A stretch of 64,000 nt of DNA from Formicarius rufipectus (Eukaryota > Chordata > Aves > Passeriformes > Formicariidae), in NCBI GenBank assembly GCA_013399695.1, contig VXAU01004757.1, forward strand, positions 62,001 through 126,000. Direction: 5' to 3'. The notes beneath the pieces are model-generated. The model had not been told where the DNA came from. It did not search any database and saw only the letters and a program-made list of their open reading frames with translations. The stretch's first letter is position 1. Each line of letters begins with the position of its first letter. This document shows positions 24,069 to 37,529 of this stretch, one piece after another. Both the position numbers and the translations under genes were made by a program.

Positions 24069-26775
24069 TTAAAATGCATGTTAAGACATTAAAAAAATGG
24101 CCTTGGTTTTGCCTCTTTAAATAAGTAGACAGCTTCTTTAGTCACATTCCTTCACCTGTCCCCAGTTATACAGCACAGCTGCCTGTGGGTTTAAGATTTT
24201 TTTGTGAAGTAACAGTTCACGATAATCTCATTAAATCCTTTCTAACACTTTCCAGTTCACACAGGATTTCCTTTGCTGGGGTAAGTGGAGCAAGGATTGG
24301 CTGCTTAAACCATCTCTGTGCAAAAGAAAAAAAAGTCACCCAAGCCCCTCCTCACAGAGCAATCCTCAGCAGCCAGAGGGTGCAGGGGACCCAAAACTTG
24401 GCCCCAACCAAGGGAGTGGAACAAATCCAGAGATGCAGCAGCTCTTTGCTGTCTCTCTCTACAGCTGAAAAACCGCATTAAAAGTGTAATCCCCAATATC
24501 TTTTATTTGTAAAACAAATCATGTGCTAAGCAAGCTCCTATACTTGTAAATCATCCTGTTCAAATGTAGAAAGTTCCTCTCTCCACTAGCCTAGAAGTAC
24601 TCACTGCAAAAGAAACAGGGAGTTGTGCTCTCAGGAAGAGGCTGCACAACCATGTTGGCTGCTCAGACATCACAGCCATTCCTAAGAATGGGAGATAAGC
24701 TTCCCCAGGGGGAAGAGACAGCATGAAACAAAAGTGAGACAAAAAGATTATTTTATAGATATGCCTTAGATCTTACAAGCCATGCTGTGGATGTTCTGAA
24801 GGCATTTTCAAGGAGAGGGACCTCCACAGAGAAGCCTTGGTGATATTAGAGGACAGCAGCTGTAAGTGAGGAACGGGGAGGAACAGCAAGAAAGCTGGGA
24901 TGCCTTCAACTGCTCTAAGAGGAAATGGGAACAATTTTTAGTCTCCATTACAGAAAATAATAAAGCATCAACTACTTCTATCAAAAGTTTGCATTTCACA
25001 GTACATGGTTCCATCAACTGCAGTCTAATAGGATTTTCCCCTGTTTACATGCACTTAAATGGCAAATGCACGTTTCCTGCTCCAGCTGCCAAAATCTACT
25101 TTTTCAACTTGCCTGCCTTAAACCACCCAAAACGAGCAATGCAAAACATATCAGACAGTTTAAGGTCTGTAGAAAAGGCTGGTCAGCTCAGGTATCTGGG
25201 TAACGAATATTTTTATAGGCCTTTCAGTGGCTTAAATCCAGGACAGCTCTGCAGTGATTTATTTCTCTCCAACAGCTTCTAGGGTGGCCTATGTAAAATT
25301 AGCTGGTAATCACAAACTAGGCTCCTAGTGGGCACGTTCCACGCCCATAGCAGCAGTGACTGGTGCTCTCTTGCTGAGGGTCACAATAGAAAGACTGAGG
25401 GGGAAATGTGGGATATCTCATGCCATCGGAAAGAATAAGGCCTTACATGAAGATTTTGCAGGATCAAAGCAGAGTTCATCTTATTTAGGCCATAAATATA
25501 AGTGTCACTTTTTATGATCATCCTGGTAGTACTCTGAATAAGCATTAAATACCGTTTTTAAGGGTTATGCACAATTTGTCTTTCAAAAGCCTAGTCCCTT
25601 AAGAGCTAAGAGCATAGGTTGTTCGCAGTCTGAGTTGCTACTGCAGTTCACAGTCTCTTAGCTGAAAATTGTTGCTACATCTCAGTGTGGAAGGGAGCAA
25701 ATATTAACAGCACAAGCTGTGTATGGACCCTTGAGGAAACATCTGACGTCTGAGACTTCACTGATCAAGACGTGTTACATAATTGAAACACCTTCTTTGT
25801 GACAGAATTGGTTGCAAATCCCTATGCACTGCAAGCCTGCAAGTCTTGCCACCACCTTCTCTTCTTCAGGGCACTATCAGTACACTGGCCTGGCCTGCAG
25901 GCTTCAGCCTCAACCATAGAACAAACACACTTCTCAAGAAACACGTTAAATATAATTAGTGATATAAGCCTCACTGGATGGTGCAGCAACACATTTTTCA
26001 ATTCTTGTACGCTCTAGAATGAAGATCGCCAATCAACGAGCTCCCAGCCACTCACTGCAACCACCGTAAGTAGTTGCTGCATTTGGGAGTAACTAGCTCA
26101 ACAGTTACCACACAAGGCTTATGATGCTGAACTACCCTCAGTCAGTCATCACTGAAAGGGCTGCCCAAGTAATCTGTAATAATTGTTTGGCCCTTGGCAG
26201 CTCTGGTACCACAAAAGGAATTTTGCCCAATCTCTGAAAAAAAGCATGCACATACACCAAAACAAGCTGACACATTTATTCCACGGAATCACACTGGGCT
26301 GACATGGCCCACTCAGTTAATATATTAGAGGAGGCTCTTGGGAGCTCATTAAACTTCTACCACTAAACTCCCCAAGTATAACCAACATTGTAAATTTTTT
26401 TCCTGCCTCCAATGCAGTACCATCCACCTCTGCCAAAATACCCAAGCAAGACAGAGACTAAAGTGTAGCGCCGATAATTTTTGTATGGCTGTGGTGATTC
26501 AGCAACAACTTTGTGGTCAGTTCATGTGCTGATACAAGTTGGGTATTATCACTATCTCTCAATGACCTTAAACCATCACCAAGCTGTGGTAAATCTCAAA
26601 CTTAGGTGAAAACTAGAAGCTGATGGGAGACTCCCAAATGTTACATGACCAAAACAAACAGAGAAATGCAGCATCTTTTCCTGAACAATTCCCCACTATC
26701 TTTAAGAGAATTGATTCAGACAGACATTACAGTTTTATGTCCTCAATCCCTATTATATTCACTCAGGTCTAAGAG

Positions 26776-26808
26776 AATAAGTACCTCATTAGATATGAGG
26801 TACTTATT
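26776..26808. repeat. Perfect 14-bp-arm hairpin, 5-nt loop
   Basis: AATAAGTACCTCAT (26776-26789), loop TAGAT, then ATGAGGTACTTATT (26795-26808), an exact reverse complement. It is the longest perfect stem I found in the window. The arms are too short for a microRNA precursor, and no terminal-inverted-repeat transposon surrounds it. Confidence 0.95.
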
Positions 26809-28000
26809 GAATTTAGATGATTCAGTTTTGCCATGTCTTTCATTGATTTTGGCCGATCTATTTTTGGTAGATTCTCTGGATGTACCTTCTTTAAAATGTG
26901 CTAATTTACTTCTCTGGCTGTAGATAATATGCTAATCTAAGCCACTTGCGAATATTCAGATGTAAAATAAAAACTAGACACTACAAGTCACATGCTTATT
27001 TAAACATGTAGCTGGACAGTATCAATATGACACAAGGACAGTAGATGAAAATTAACGTACCATTCTGTAATATCATCAAATAAATCTACCTACTAATGAA
27101 AGGAAACACATTTCCATAAGAATTCGAGTGGTATCCAAGTAACAATTCCATGATGATACATTTGCAATTAAAGAATTACAATAGACTACACATATTTTTT
27201 CTCTCTAATGTTAGGTTGTAATTCATTATTGTACAGGCAGCTGAATATTAACAGCTCCTGTTCTTTGTCTTTGTAGTAACTGGGAGACATATTCAAGGTC
27301 AAATACTTTTACTAAAATAGATACACCAAATATTTGAAGTGTTCATCTTTTCCGTTACCTGGTTTGTTCTCATCTTTTTTAGCAAGGTAGAGAAATACTA
27401 AAAAAATCTAGGAGAAACTCTCTGTCAGACTGACAACAGTGCAGAAGAGCATACCCACTCATAACAAAAGCAAAAGTAAAAAAAAAAAAGTCTATTTATT
27501 GCTGTTATGTAATAAAAAAGGCTAATTTCCTATAAAGCCAAAAGACTTGAAAAGCAAACCCATGATTACAAGACAGTAGAGCCATTAAATGAGTTGGTGT
27601 TTGCAGGTTGCACACAGTTTATTAACTATCCATTTATGGTGACAACCTGCTAAATGCAAGAGTGTGAAAATTTGATTAAAAAGTTATCTTTAATTATCTT
27701 ATATGGTCACTTCATATTATATTCTGTCACAACATATCACTCACTGATGTTGCTATATCATACTATAAAATGTTCATATTTAATCAAATTACAAGCAAAA
27801 TGCATTAAATTCTAAAGATGGTTTCCCATATGCAGCTACATATCTGTCAATAATTACATTCCTGAATCGGTCAGATGGCATTGGTGCTTGAGAGGACAGG
27901 AACGCTACCCTGTACTGTCACATTCTTCACTAAGGCATAGTTTCAGCAATTCAGCTTTCAATCCAAATGCTTAAAATCAGTAGTAACTGAATTTAAAGCT

Positions 28001-28066
28001 AAAAAAACCAAAAAACCAAACACAAACAAAAACCCCACACCAAACACAAAACAAGAAACCCCACAC
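28001..28066. repeat. A/C-rich low-complexity tract
   Basis: About 65 bases of A-runs separated by C, CC and CCCC, with only one G. It is non-coding and of the same family as the other A/C-rich tracts. Confidence 0.88.
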
Positions 28067-28759
28067 TTCTATCCTTAGAATCTGTAAGATATTTTTCTTT
28101 GAACTTGATAGGAAAGTGAAAAAAAAGAAGGGATGGAGAAAGATAGAATCAAGACATTGTTCCCATTACACAGTATCTGTGGAAGGTTTATTTCAAGTTA
28201 GAAAGCTACCAAGAAATGGAAAAAAAATTAATTCTTACATGCTGAACGGTAGTTCCTGCTTCCCATGAAAGCCATCTGTTCTGTGTATGTACATGGTTCG
28301 AAAGACATTCCCGGGATTGTGTCAAGCCAAAGGAATCCCCACTAGAGTTACAGAAATATAAACTCCCTTTACACTAGCAGGAGAGCACTAAAATGCAACT
28401 CTGAAGACATGTATACCACCACTAGGCTCAGAACCGTAACAGTTCTGCTGACATGCCAGGCGTTATGTGGGATTTTCCCATCTGATATTATATTATGAGA
28501 ACTGAAACTTTAGCAGAGATAACATGGCAATACTTTGAATTAGAAATTCTTCACATAAGGCAAGATCTCCACTCCTCTGTGGCAAAATGGCATCATCACC
28601 CTTTCTCCCACTTGCAGCTGACACCAAAAATGCCTGGAAAATATTTCTGAAATAGGATTAATTCCATAATGCAATTTTTGCCATTACTGATTTTAATGGG
28701 AGCGGGACATGGCACAGTTTAAATAATATACTTGTTCCACATCCATTTCCAAACCCTGG

Positions 28760-28787
28760 AAACAGAAGTCTGAAAACAGAAGTCTAA
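28760..28787. repeat. 14-bp tandem duplication
   Basis: AAACAGAAGTCTGA (28760-28773) is followed by AAACAGAAGTCTAA (28774-28787), with 13 of 14 bases identical. It is a local duplication in non-coding DNA. Confidence 0.85.
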
Positions 28788-31700
28788 TCATTAATACTTG
28801 TGTGAGGAGGACAATCCTTCCTGCAGGCCTGGCATTTTTGCAATCCCTTGTCTACTATACAACAGAGTTCAAATTGCAATTATTTTTCCTAGGGAGCAAT
28901 TAAATACTGCTACCAATGTTAAGCATAAACACAACTCTAACTACATGCAACGCTCAGATGACTAGCTCAGGTTCAAGGGTTCACTGCACATGAATATCCA
29001 TAAATACCACTGACAGCCTTAGCAGTATAATGAACTTTGCAGCAACTCATGCAGGCAGTCTACACAATACAAGAACATAATGCCCCTACCCTTAAAGGAA
29101 GAAACCTGCAAAAGCAATTCTGAGCTGCTTTTACAGCTGAGACAGTGTATTTAGGAACTATTTAAGAAGTAGTCTGTGTAAAATGTTCATGTGTTTATTA
29201 TTTTTTAAATCATTAGATGAAATCAAATAGTAGAACGGAAGGAAATGAACTATATATAAAATTGGTCAGTTACACTGAATCATCACACCAATTAGCAGTA
29301 TATTCTTGCCTTCAGGAATTCAAGCATGCAACATTACAAGTTAGACACCCTGGGTTTTTTAAGAAATCACATAATATTTTATCTTTAAGGTGCTTACATT
29401 TTTTATTGCGAACACTGGCCACAGTGCCACACAGCCTCCCATAAGCAGCTATTTCTGGCATCTCCTGAAATATATGCCCCACTCCCAGGCCAAAAATCAG
29501 ATCTGTGTTAAAAAATACTCTCTATTTGAAATCTAGGGAAAATATTTAAAGCATTTCTTTCTTTAACTTCACTATTTTCCCAGTTGCAAAGACACTGCTG
29601 CTCTACTTCTGTGTGAAGCTGCAGCACAAATAGTAGAAGCTGCTGCTATACAAATCCATGCACTTTATAGATGCCCCTAGCAAAAGTGAGCACATTGGAA
29701 ATACAGTGTATTTTCAACTGACTCCAACTTTAGGAACCCTGAGGGTAGATTAAGATGATTTTGAAGAGTTATGAACTAGGAAGATGTATGGTTATTAACT
29801 CAGTGGTGGTTTTCTATGTACATACATACAGCAACATCCCTTCCTATCTTTTTGGTCTCAATCCTGGGAGAGAACTTTTTAAAAGGTGCTTTTTGCTATT
29901 CCTAAAGGCACACAAAAAGCTATCACATCCTCTTCTCTCTTCTGAAATGCTATTGCGTCTTACAAAATACTAGCTAGAGTGAACTGCACGAGACCCCCAT
30001 CTATTTCACAGTCAAGCCAGCTGGGCTCAGTTGAAGCAGCCTTCAACAGCAGCTTAAGGCAAGATATTAGAACTTAGACCAAAGCAGATGAGCAGTACTC
30101 AGTGGTCTTGCCACTTCTCTTCAGGAGAAAGGCAGCAATTATCAGCAGATAAGCAGTAATGTATTAAAACCAGCACATCTGTTCCAGCAGCAAACATCTG
30201 TGTGCATTCTACTTTATCAATGGATGGACCTGCAGTTCATCACTGTAAGGGAGCGCAGTGTTATTATCTAGGATGTCTACCATGCAAACTAATAAACTTC
30301 AGTGCTGCCAGGCTCAAATATAAGCTAGAGATGATGCCAATTATTTTATTAATAATTTGCTTTCTGATACTTAACATTAGATGAGAAGCCTACTAAAGTT
30401 AGTGGATCATTCTGATTTTGAGATTCAGTTTACATATTCATTATTTATGATCACCAACATTTTCACAGGTGTTTGCTATGGTCTGATCAGCTTCACTAAC
30501 CTGTACATCAGAAGGTTACACATAGATATCATGCCATGTAACGAAAACTTTCTTATTTCCCATGTTATCCTGGCATGGGAGAAGTGTTTGCGAGGTTGAT
30601 CATGCTCAAAGACATTTTTTTGAATGTCAGCTTTTTTTTTTTTCGTTCTCCATTGATCAGTTGAGAGGTGTTTCTGTGCAGCTTCAGAAGGCTGCTTCAG
30701 CCACCAACCAACCTGAACCAGAGATATTTTTTTGGTCACAACAGGCCTTCATACAGGAACACCCCATAGGCATGTTATTCTTGCAGCTGGTCCCTCTCTT
30801 CCATGACGGGGGGAAATTCTGTCTTTAGCAAGAGGATGGATGCACACCTCTCTGAGAGTCCCCCAGAAGACAAGCTGGCAGGAAAAGGACTTCAGTTCAC
30901 TAATGCAACTGGCCTACCCATGCCCACACAATCTTTAGAAGAGGAAAAAGTGGGACCTTGATCATGAACTGGATGACTCAGCCCCTACTGATCACTAATT
31001 TAAGTGAAGAATGAGTTTGTAATTCCAGAAAAAAACAAATCAATACAGTAGCTGTGCCGTCTGCATTTTCTGTCTCCAGTGTTTGCCTCTTTAGTGCTTT
31101 AGATTTCTATGGGTGGTTTTGGTAGTCCTTTTAACATATCACCTTACAGCTAATTATTATATCTTTAAAACCTCTGTAAGGGATTTTCCCCAGATTGATG
31201 GGACAGTAACCACAAGCCTCTCCAGTGGATGAAGTAAGGTGACATGAAGGGGTTAGTCCCATCTTTTATTTCTTCTCCTCCTGAGCTATTAAACCATTAG
31301 TCACAAATAGCTTTATAAAGGAGGATCTGAATGAGGTGTTTATCAATCATGTTGTGTTGAAAAGCCCTCTAACCCTGCTAGGACATGGGCTGTTAGAGAA
31401 AGTGACACACCTATAAGTTTGGACAAGTTTATAACACAAGTTTCAAAACTGACATAATGAAGCATAGCTATTTGAATATCTAATTACAAATTTATAGGGG
31501 ATTACTGTAATTCTTTTATTATTCTTAAAGCATTATGAGTGCTGCCATATACTTTTTCAGGGAGATGCAAATACAGTTTGAGGGCATTTACTATAGTCCT
31601 CAGATAACTCAAAGGCCACGAATCCAGTGACAATATTTTGCTTTAGGGCTGATGTGTGACAATTACTAAAATATATAGACTGAGATGGTACTTTATGCAT

Positions 31701-33458
31701 GTGTAGGGGATGCAAATATTGTCTCACAGCTAGAGGCAAATAGCTATCTCAAAAGGCAACAGAAAGAGCTGGCTAGGGAAGAGCAACATTCTCCGTTTCC
31801 CTCCAGGGGAAAGGCTGTAAGAGGCCCTGCAGTGATGTCCAAGTACAGAAGACAAGGTGTCCACTGGCCAAATGTTGTCACTCTCAGTTGACAGAGTGTC
31901 TGTGACCTCAAATCCTGGCCAAATACTGCATAGATGATAATTCTACAATAAAACTAATGTATACAATAAGTAACTAGTCCTGCTTTCAAAAAACCCAAAC
32001 AAACATTCAACTTGTTAAATTCAAGCACACTGAAATACTATTTCTCAGAACTGTTCCCAAATCAAGATGCTATTTCCATGTTTCCTTAGAGGTAACTGAT
32101 CATCTTTTAAAAAGCACTGCAAAATAGTCTTTGCAACTGAATTGCTATGCTACTATTGCTTACATTTAGCAGAAGAGAAGGATTACTTTGGGAGATATGC
32201 AGGTCTTGCCATATTAAAACTTGGACAGAAATTACCATATGTGATGACTCACATTCCAAGCTGGATTTTCACAAATTAAATGCTGCATTTTTAGGAGTTT
32301 CTACCTCTAGTTGTAGACTAGAGTAATAGAGAGCAAACATATTCATACTTTCTTGTGGCAATCTGGCAGTAAATAGGTCTGGAACCAAAATGACCCTAAC
32401 TAACATATGAAACCCAGGACTCTCAAAACCAAAGCAACAGAAATACCTGAAAAGCCATGTAACTCATTATATTTTGTGCATTTTACACACACTTCTCAGA
32501 AACTCTGCATCATAACTTGAATTGTGAGTCAATTAACACCGCTTATACATAATAGTCACAATGAGGAGATACATTCAGTCACCTGGGAATCTGCCACGTA
32601 AAATCAGGTGGACAGAAGTTCAATTAACTCCCCAAATAAGAATTCTATTCACATCTCAGGAGTTGTTTCAACTCCCCCATTGTTTTCATCTGGATTCACA
32701 AAGAGAGCTCAGCAAAACCTTAAACCTTAAATGCAGGAAATTTGTCAATAAGACAGAAGAGTGGGGGCCCAGACACAACTTTGAAGTCATACCTTTACAC
32801 AACAGCATCTTAATTACCAGGAAAAGGAAATGCACTGTAGTCACACTTGCAGTAGATGCTAAATGCTGTAAGGGCTAGATGCTATTGAGTTCATTCCTAG
32901 TTACTATGCTCAATGACAATATAAACATTCCTTTGGACCTCTTGACCTTTTCAAGATTTCAGCTTTTTTTTTTTTTTTTCCCTTGCCACTGTACATGGAG
33001 ATACTTTTTTACTTTACACATCTGCACAGTTTTATACCTTAAAGATACAATTTTACAACAGAAAATTCTAAAAACTTCTGTAATGCAGGCAAATATGTGG
33101 ATGCATTTTCAGTTCCAGAAAAATTTGGAGATTGCTTTTTGCTGTGTCGCAAAAGCTCTTTCAAGTATGAACCTCATCAAATGCCAGGAAAGAGAATGGA
33201 AATTTTCTCTCCTTTGCCATGTAGACATTGCAGAGTACCCTTCTGGCAAAGGGGCAAACAGCAGCCAGACAGCTTATGACTGTGGCAGCAAGATGCACAT
33301 TGCCTATGTCTTTGCAGGTTGGGATTTTCAGTGGAGACAAATACACCCTGCAATCACTTGCACAGTGTTCATTTCATTTTTTCATTTTAATAGTAAAAGC
33401 AAATTCATAGCTTCAGAGAATCTTAAAAATACAGATGATTTGAACAGAAGAATTTCTT

Positions 33459-33497
33459 GGGGTTTTTTTGTTTTTGGTTTTGGTTTTTTTTTCCCCC
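33459..33497. repeat. T/G-rich tract flanked by G4 and C5 runs
   Basis: GGGG, then T runs with single and double G, ending in TTTTTTTTTCCCCC. It is low-complexity, in the reverse orientation relative to the A/C-rich tracts. It lies inside the open frame at 32,879-33,589 and supports rejecting that frame as a gene. Confidence 0.85.
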
Positions 33498-34332
33498 ATG
33501 CTAGTCTTCGAGTTTTCAAACTTCCTCATTTGACAAGAATTAGAAACTTCATTTTGCTTTATTTTATGAAAACAGACAGTTTCATTTGATCACTTGAGTG
33601 TGGACACTTGGGATATCAGACAAAGAACAATTATTGGGAGGCTAATGATGAGGTTACATATGCTGGCAGCTCTGGGCATGCATTCAGAGCACTGCAGGGG
33701 AACGCTGACAAGTCTGCCAGCATATCCTTCAATCTCCCACTGAAAATGCTAATTCACTAACATCTATTTAAAAAAAAAAGTCTTACAAACTGAACTTTCT
33801 AAAACATTCTTAACTGTAACTTCAGAACCTCCTCTCCTTTATTCCCAAAGAGATGACTGGAGTGTTGTATGACCTTAACTACTTATACTGAGCCATCAGC
33901 TGCTTTTTCACTAAGAGAGAAGGAAGGACCTCAGGGAGACAGCCTAGAAAATAAATGGGTAGGAAAGGTGACATGAAACAATATTGTACAATTTCCAAAT
34001 TCTGTAGATATACAACAGGGATATTCACACCTATCTGTGTCACTAGTAAACATACTGCAGGAAAAGGAGCTGGATGTGTGGCTTCAACACACACAGTGCA
34101 AGTAAAATGTTAATAGTAACAGGGAAAAGTGTCTGCAACAGGAGAGTCCTCAGCATCTGAGGATATACTGAGGCAGATGCCATTGAAAAAATGATCTTTT
34201 GTGCCACTTTTTTCAAATATACATAATGGAGCAATAAGTTCCATTATGAATTCCTGAGTGACCTCACCTTGAACACAGAATATAATGATAATATAGTTAA
34301 ACTACTACATAACACCTTTTTTTTCTTTTCTT

Positions 34333-34358
34333 TTAGATTCCAGGGAAGTGGAATCTAA
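34333..34358. repeat. Perfect 10-bp-arm hairpin, 6-nt loop
   Basis: TTAGATTCCA (34333-34342), loop GGGAAG, then TGGAATCTAA (34349-34358). It is preceded by a TTTTCTTTTCTTTT pyrimidine run. Confidence 0.9.
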
Positions 34359-35061
34359 TTCATATTACTGCATGAGTTTGACAGAGTCCTTTAGCAACTT
34401 ACAGAATTGGACTGCCAGGCCACTGGAGAAGATGAGCACATGATGTGAAATGTTCTCAATGGAACAGAAAGCCTTCAGCATCTATCCTTCACCTTCTTAT
34501 CCCTTTAAAGTGTTTGTAAAACAAACCCCATGTTTTGTTCCAGTTCCCGCAACTTTCTGTCCTCTGCTCTGGAATGTGAAGACAAGCTAGACAAAATACC
34601 AGGGAGGCCTCAGAGAAGGAGGGGACCTTCTAATCCAAGCAACTTCCTCAAGGACAGGGCTTGCAATCCACTTCTGTATTTGCAGAAGTTTCAATATTTG
34701 TAACAAAACACACACTGAAACTGTGGCTGTCTTAGCAGAAATTTACTTTCAGCTCTCCATTCTGAAATCTGTCCTCAGCAAGTGTTAAGAAGTTGACCCT
34801 TGCTCTTACTGCCTGAACTGACTTAAGATAAACAATGCTTTTGGCACTGGGTGTTGTTTGCTTGCTTGAAATTTTTGTCAGGGCCATGGAGATATATAAG
34901 CAATGAAGTGATAAAGCATTGCAGTAATGTGTTTCAATGGTTAAATATTTTGCTTTTAACTAAAATTATTTTAGTCCTCAGTGTACCTTCTGAACTGTTT
35001 CTAACTGAAAGTAGAAAGAAATTCTGAAATCTTTTTACAGATACAGTCTTTCTTTTAAAGG

Positions 35062-35098
35062 AAAAAAAAAAACAAACCAAAAAAACCACACAAAAACT
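35062..35098. repeat. A/C-rich low-complexity tract
   Basis: A run of A followed by AACAAACC and AACCACAC words, with no T or G for more than 30 bases. It is of the same class as the other A/C-rich tracts. Confidence 0.8.
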
Positions 35099-35264
35099 AC
35101 ATTTCAAAATAAATGGCTTTCAGCTTGGCAAGTATTAACGAGGTAAGACATTTCCAAAGAGACCAGAGTGTGACAATAGCACACGGACTGCGGTGGTTCC
35201 ATAACTGCAGAACAGCCCCCCAGCAGCGAACGCCTACTGAAGTGAAGCAAAGCAAAGTCACGAT

Positions 35265-35322
35265 GGAGGGAGGCAGAGAAAGAGAGGGGGAGAGAGACAG
35301 AAAGGAAGAGAAGGAAAAAAAC
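35265..35322. repeat. Purine-rich GA tract
   Basis: About 58 bases with only a few pyrimidines (GGAGGGAGGCAGAG, GAGAGGGGGAGAGAG and similar). It is a polypurine mirror-type tract capable in principle of triplex formation. It is non-coding; the open frames in it are compositional. Confidence 0.8.
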
Positions 35323-35394
35323 AAACTGTTGCAAGTTCATGCACCCCCATTACAAATTCATTTTAATTAAACAAAGAGATTATACAGACATTGC

Positions 35395-35490
35395 TGACAG
35401 GGATTATCAAAATAGAATGGCGCCACCTGCCCCTTGCAGCCCAATTAATTAGCAGAGAATCTGAGGTGCCAATTATCACAAAGGAATAAG
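35395..35490. promoter_or_regulatory. Candidate conserved enhancer (motif cluster)
   Basis: Within 100 bases there is a GGATTA (OTX/PITX-type) at 35,401, a CACCTG E-box at 35,424-35,429 inside GGCGCCACCTGCCCC, an ATTAATTAG homeodomain core at 35,445-35,452, and CAATTATCACAAAGG (homeodomain plus TCF/SOX-like) near 35,470. Such density without repeats or coding frame is typical of deeply conserved non-coding elements near developmental genes. Conservation itself cannot be seen from one sequence. Confidence 0.3.
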
Positions 35491-36657
35491 AAAGGATCAG
35501 TAAACACAGCTCATGGTGAACTTGAAAATTAACTCTTTCAGCTCAAAGCTGAAGCCCCATGGCCTTACATAACAGCCCTGATGCTGCTACAGCCCTCCAA
35601 AAGTTCCACACTGAAAACACACTACAGACTTCTGCAGATCCCTCTTTCCAGTGGTCTTGTGAAGTACGTCCACTCCTGCTCTTCCTAAAGTCCTCAGTGT
35701 ACTTAAAAAAATTATGTCATCAAATTTAAATAGCAGATAAAATTATCTAAGTTTGAAAGGTTCTTCAAAGAAAAGAGGGCTTCTTACTGTGCTTTGAGGT
35801 ACATCAGGAAATCATAGAATGCTTTCCATGCCATACCAGAGAGGTTTTATGTCAGCAAGTCCCTGAATAGAATTCCAGTTACAGACAGATAGCAGATACA
35901 AATTTTAATTTTCTAGAAAGTAAGTTCTGGCTCATAGGTGCTTGCCCCCTTCCCTCTCTCTGCATACGTGAAGAATCTCTTCTCTTTCCAGCTCTTCAGA
36001 AGGGTAACTCAAGGAGTAAAAGGTTTGTTGAGAAAGTAAATAGGAAGGCTCAGCAGCAGTAACTAATCATAATCTATTTTCCTGGAGAGCCCAGAGCCTG
36101 CCAGAGCATTCCAGAAATTTTTGGCAGCATGAGCTATTACCAAAGGCACTGCAGTGTCCATAAAGGGAGTCTACCTTAGCACTTGAACATCAGGCTGATG
36201 GTGGTCCTGCAAAGGGAAGAGCTACTGCCATTTACCCTTCCCTGGTATAAATCCTGTATCACTTTTACTAGAACTTCCTCCTCCTTAGAGAAGACTCAAA
36301 ATTGTACCTGCACTCAATCTATGGACTTGCAGCTGTGTCATAAAGAGGAATTAATAAATACCTCATGTGTGGGGCTCCAGTATTTTTCCCAGCCATTGGA
36401 GGAAAGACACTGAGTAATGACATTTCCAACTCTACCTCCTCAGAAGAGTGGTCCTCTGCCTTTTGGGGCAGGCACTGTTCACATATTTTGGGCAAACTTG
36501 TAATTACAGCTTAAACATACTTCATGGTTTCCTGGAGGCCATAAAAAAACAAATGAACAATCAGATGCAAAGCCATGGAAGCAAAAAAGGCAACTGTTGC
36601 CTTTTTTTAATTTATTTCTCCTTGAAATATAATTTCTTTTAGGGAATGTTTACTTCT

Positions 36658-36697
36658 CCATTATGCCTACTCTGATTCCACTATGCATACTCTCATT
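36658..36697. repeat. 20-bp imperfect tandem duplication
   Basis: Two adjacent 20-base units (36,658-36,677 and 36,678-36,697) share the skeleton CCAYTATGCMTACTCTSATT and differ at three positions. Confidence 0.8.
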
Positions 36698-37529
36698 TTA
36701 TGGTTACATCAACAGCTAGTGAAAGTATTATAAAGAATGATCAACTTAGCTTGTAGAGCTATAAATACTCAATTCAAAAAGGGTGTGTGAACCCTCAGCC
36801 CATTTACATTCAGTGTTTTCTGTTGTCTTTACTGGATTTGACTGGCACAGCTGGAATTAAGCCCCACTCCCTGTTCTTGTGCTATTTCTCCACTATTGCA
36901 TTTGAAACAGAAAAAAACCCCACAAAACTGTGTCATTAAGTATCAGTTACACAAAAGTTGCATTGATTCAAATGGGGAAATATTAATTTCAAAGGTTTGT
37001 TTTTACTGTTACCATTGCTCAACACTCCTGAAAACAAAAATGAGAAGAGGGTTGTTATAAGCACAGAGGGAAGCACCTGTACTACAATTGGATTTAAATT
37101 AATCACACAACCGACGTTGCATGATAATTACACTTCCATATCTATCTTCAGAACTGCAAAACAAAGTCCAAATACTTCAACAACACAACCTGTGAAATAC
37201 AACAAATTTTATAAGCAAATCTGCTTGCAATTCCAAGCTCCTATTCTTTTCCAAGTGCCTGCTGGATCATTACTCAATGGCTTTATTGTTTCAGGATCAG
37301 AAAGTGAGGGCTTCAACTCTACAATGCACAGTTTGTCACCCTTTGGATAAAGGAACTCTGAACCAAGGGAGCGGGACATATTTGCATTTAACACAGTGTG
37401 CTGTGAAGAGTGAAGCACATGCTGGCAGCACTTGAAAGCCCTGAAATACCAACCAGTTGCTCCAGTTAAATTGGTGAGACCTCCAGATACCTGTGGGGTG
37501 TGAAAAGGCCCCAGTGCTCATCATTCGGC

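Larger units (their letters stand above)
15770..35390. other. AT-rich non-coding DNA, presumed intergenic
   Basis: Nearly 20 kb have no identifiable gene. Open frames such as 16,328-16,753 (-), 18,490-19,020 (-) and 32,879-33,589 (+) have no recognisable domain, contain low-complexity stretches or frame-long runs of hydrophobic codons, and lack coherent splice structure. Mildly GC-richer patches (about 18,650-18,850 and 22,500-22,770) stand out slightly but match nothing I know. Simple repeats, short hairpins and one weak terminal-exon candidate are listed separately. Confidence 0.6.

Noticed and set aside
32879..33589. 236-codon plus-strand open frame
   Set aside because: It passes through a poly-T run (about 32,965-32,980) and a T/G-rich tract (33,459-33,497), has no domain and no splice context, so it is chance.
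35812..35826. CR1 end suggested by 'aatcatagaatg'
   Set aside because: Only the 8-mer-like word matches and the following sequence does not. The same applies near 40,298.
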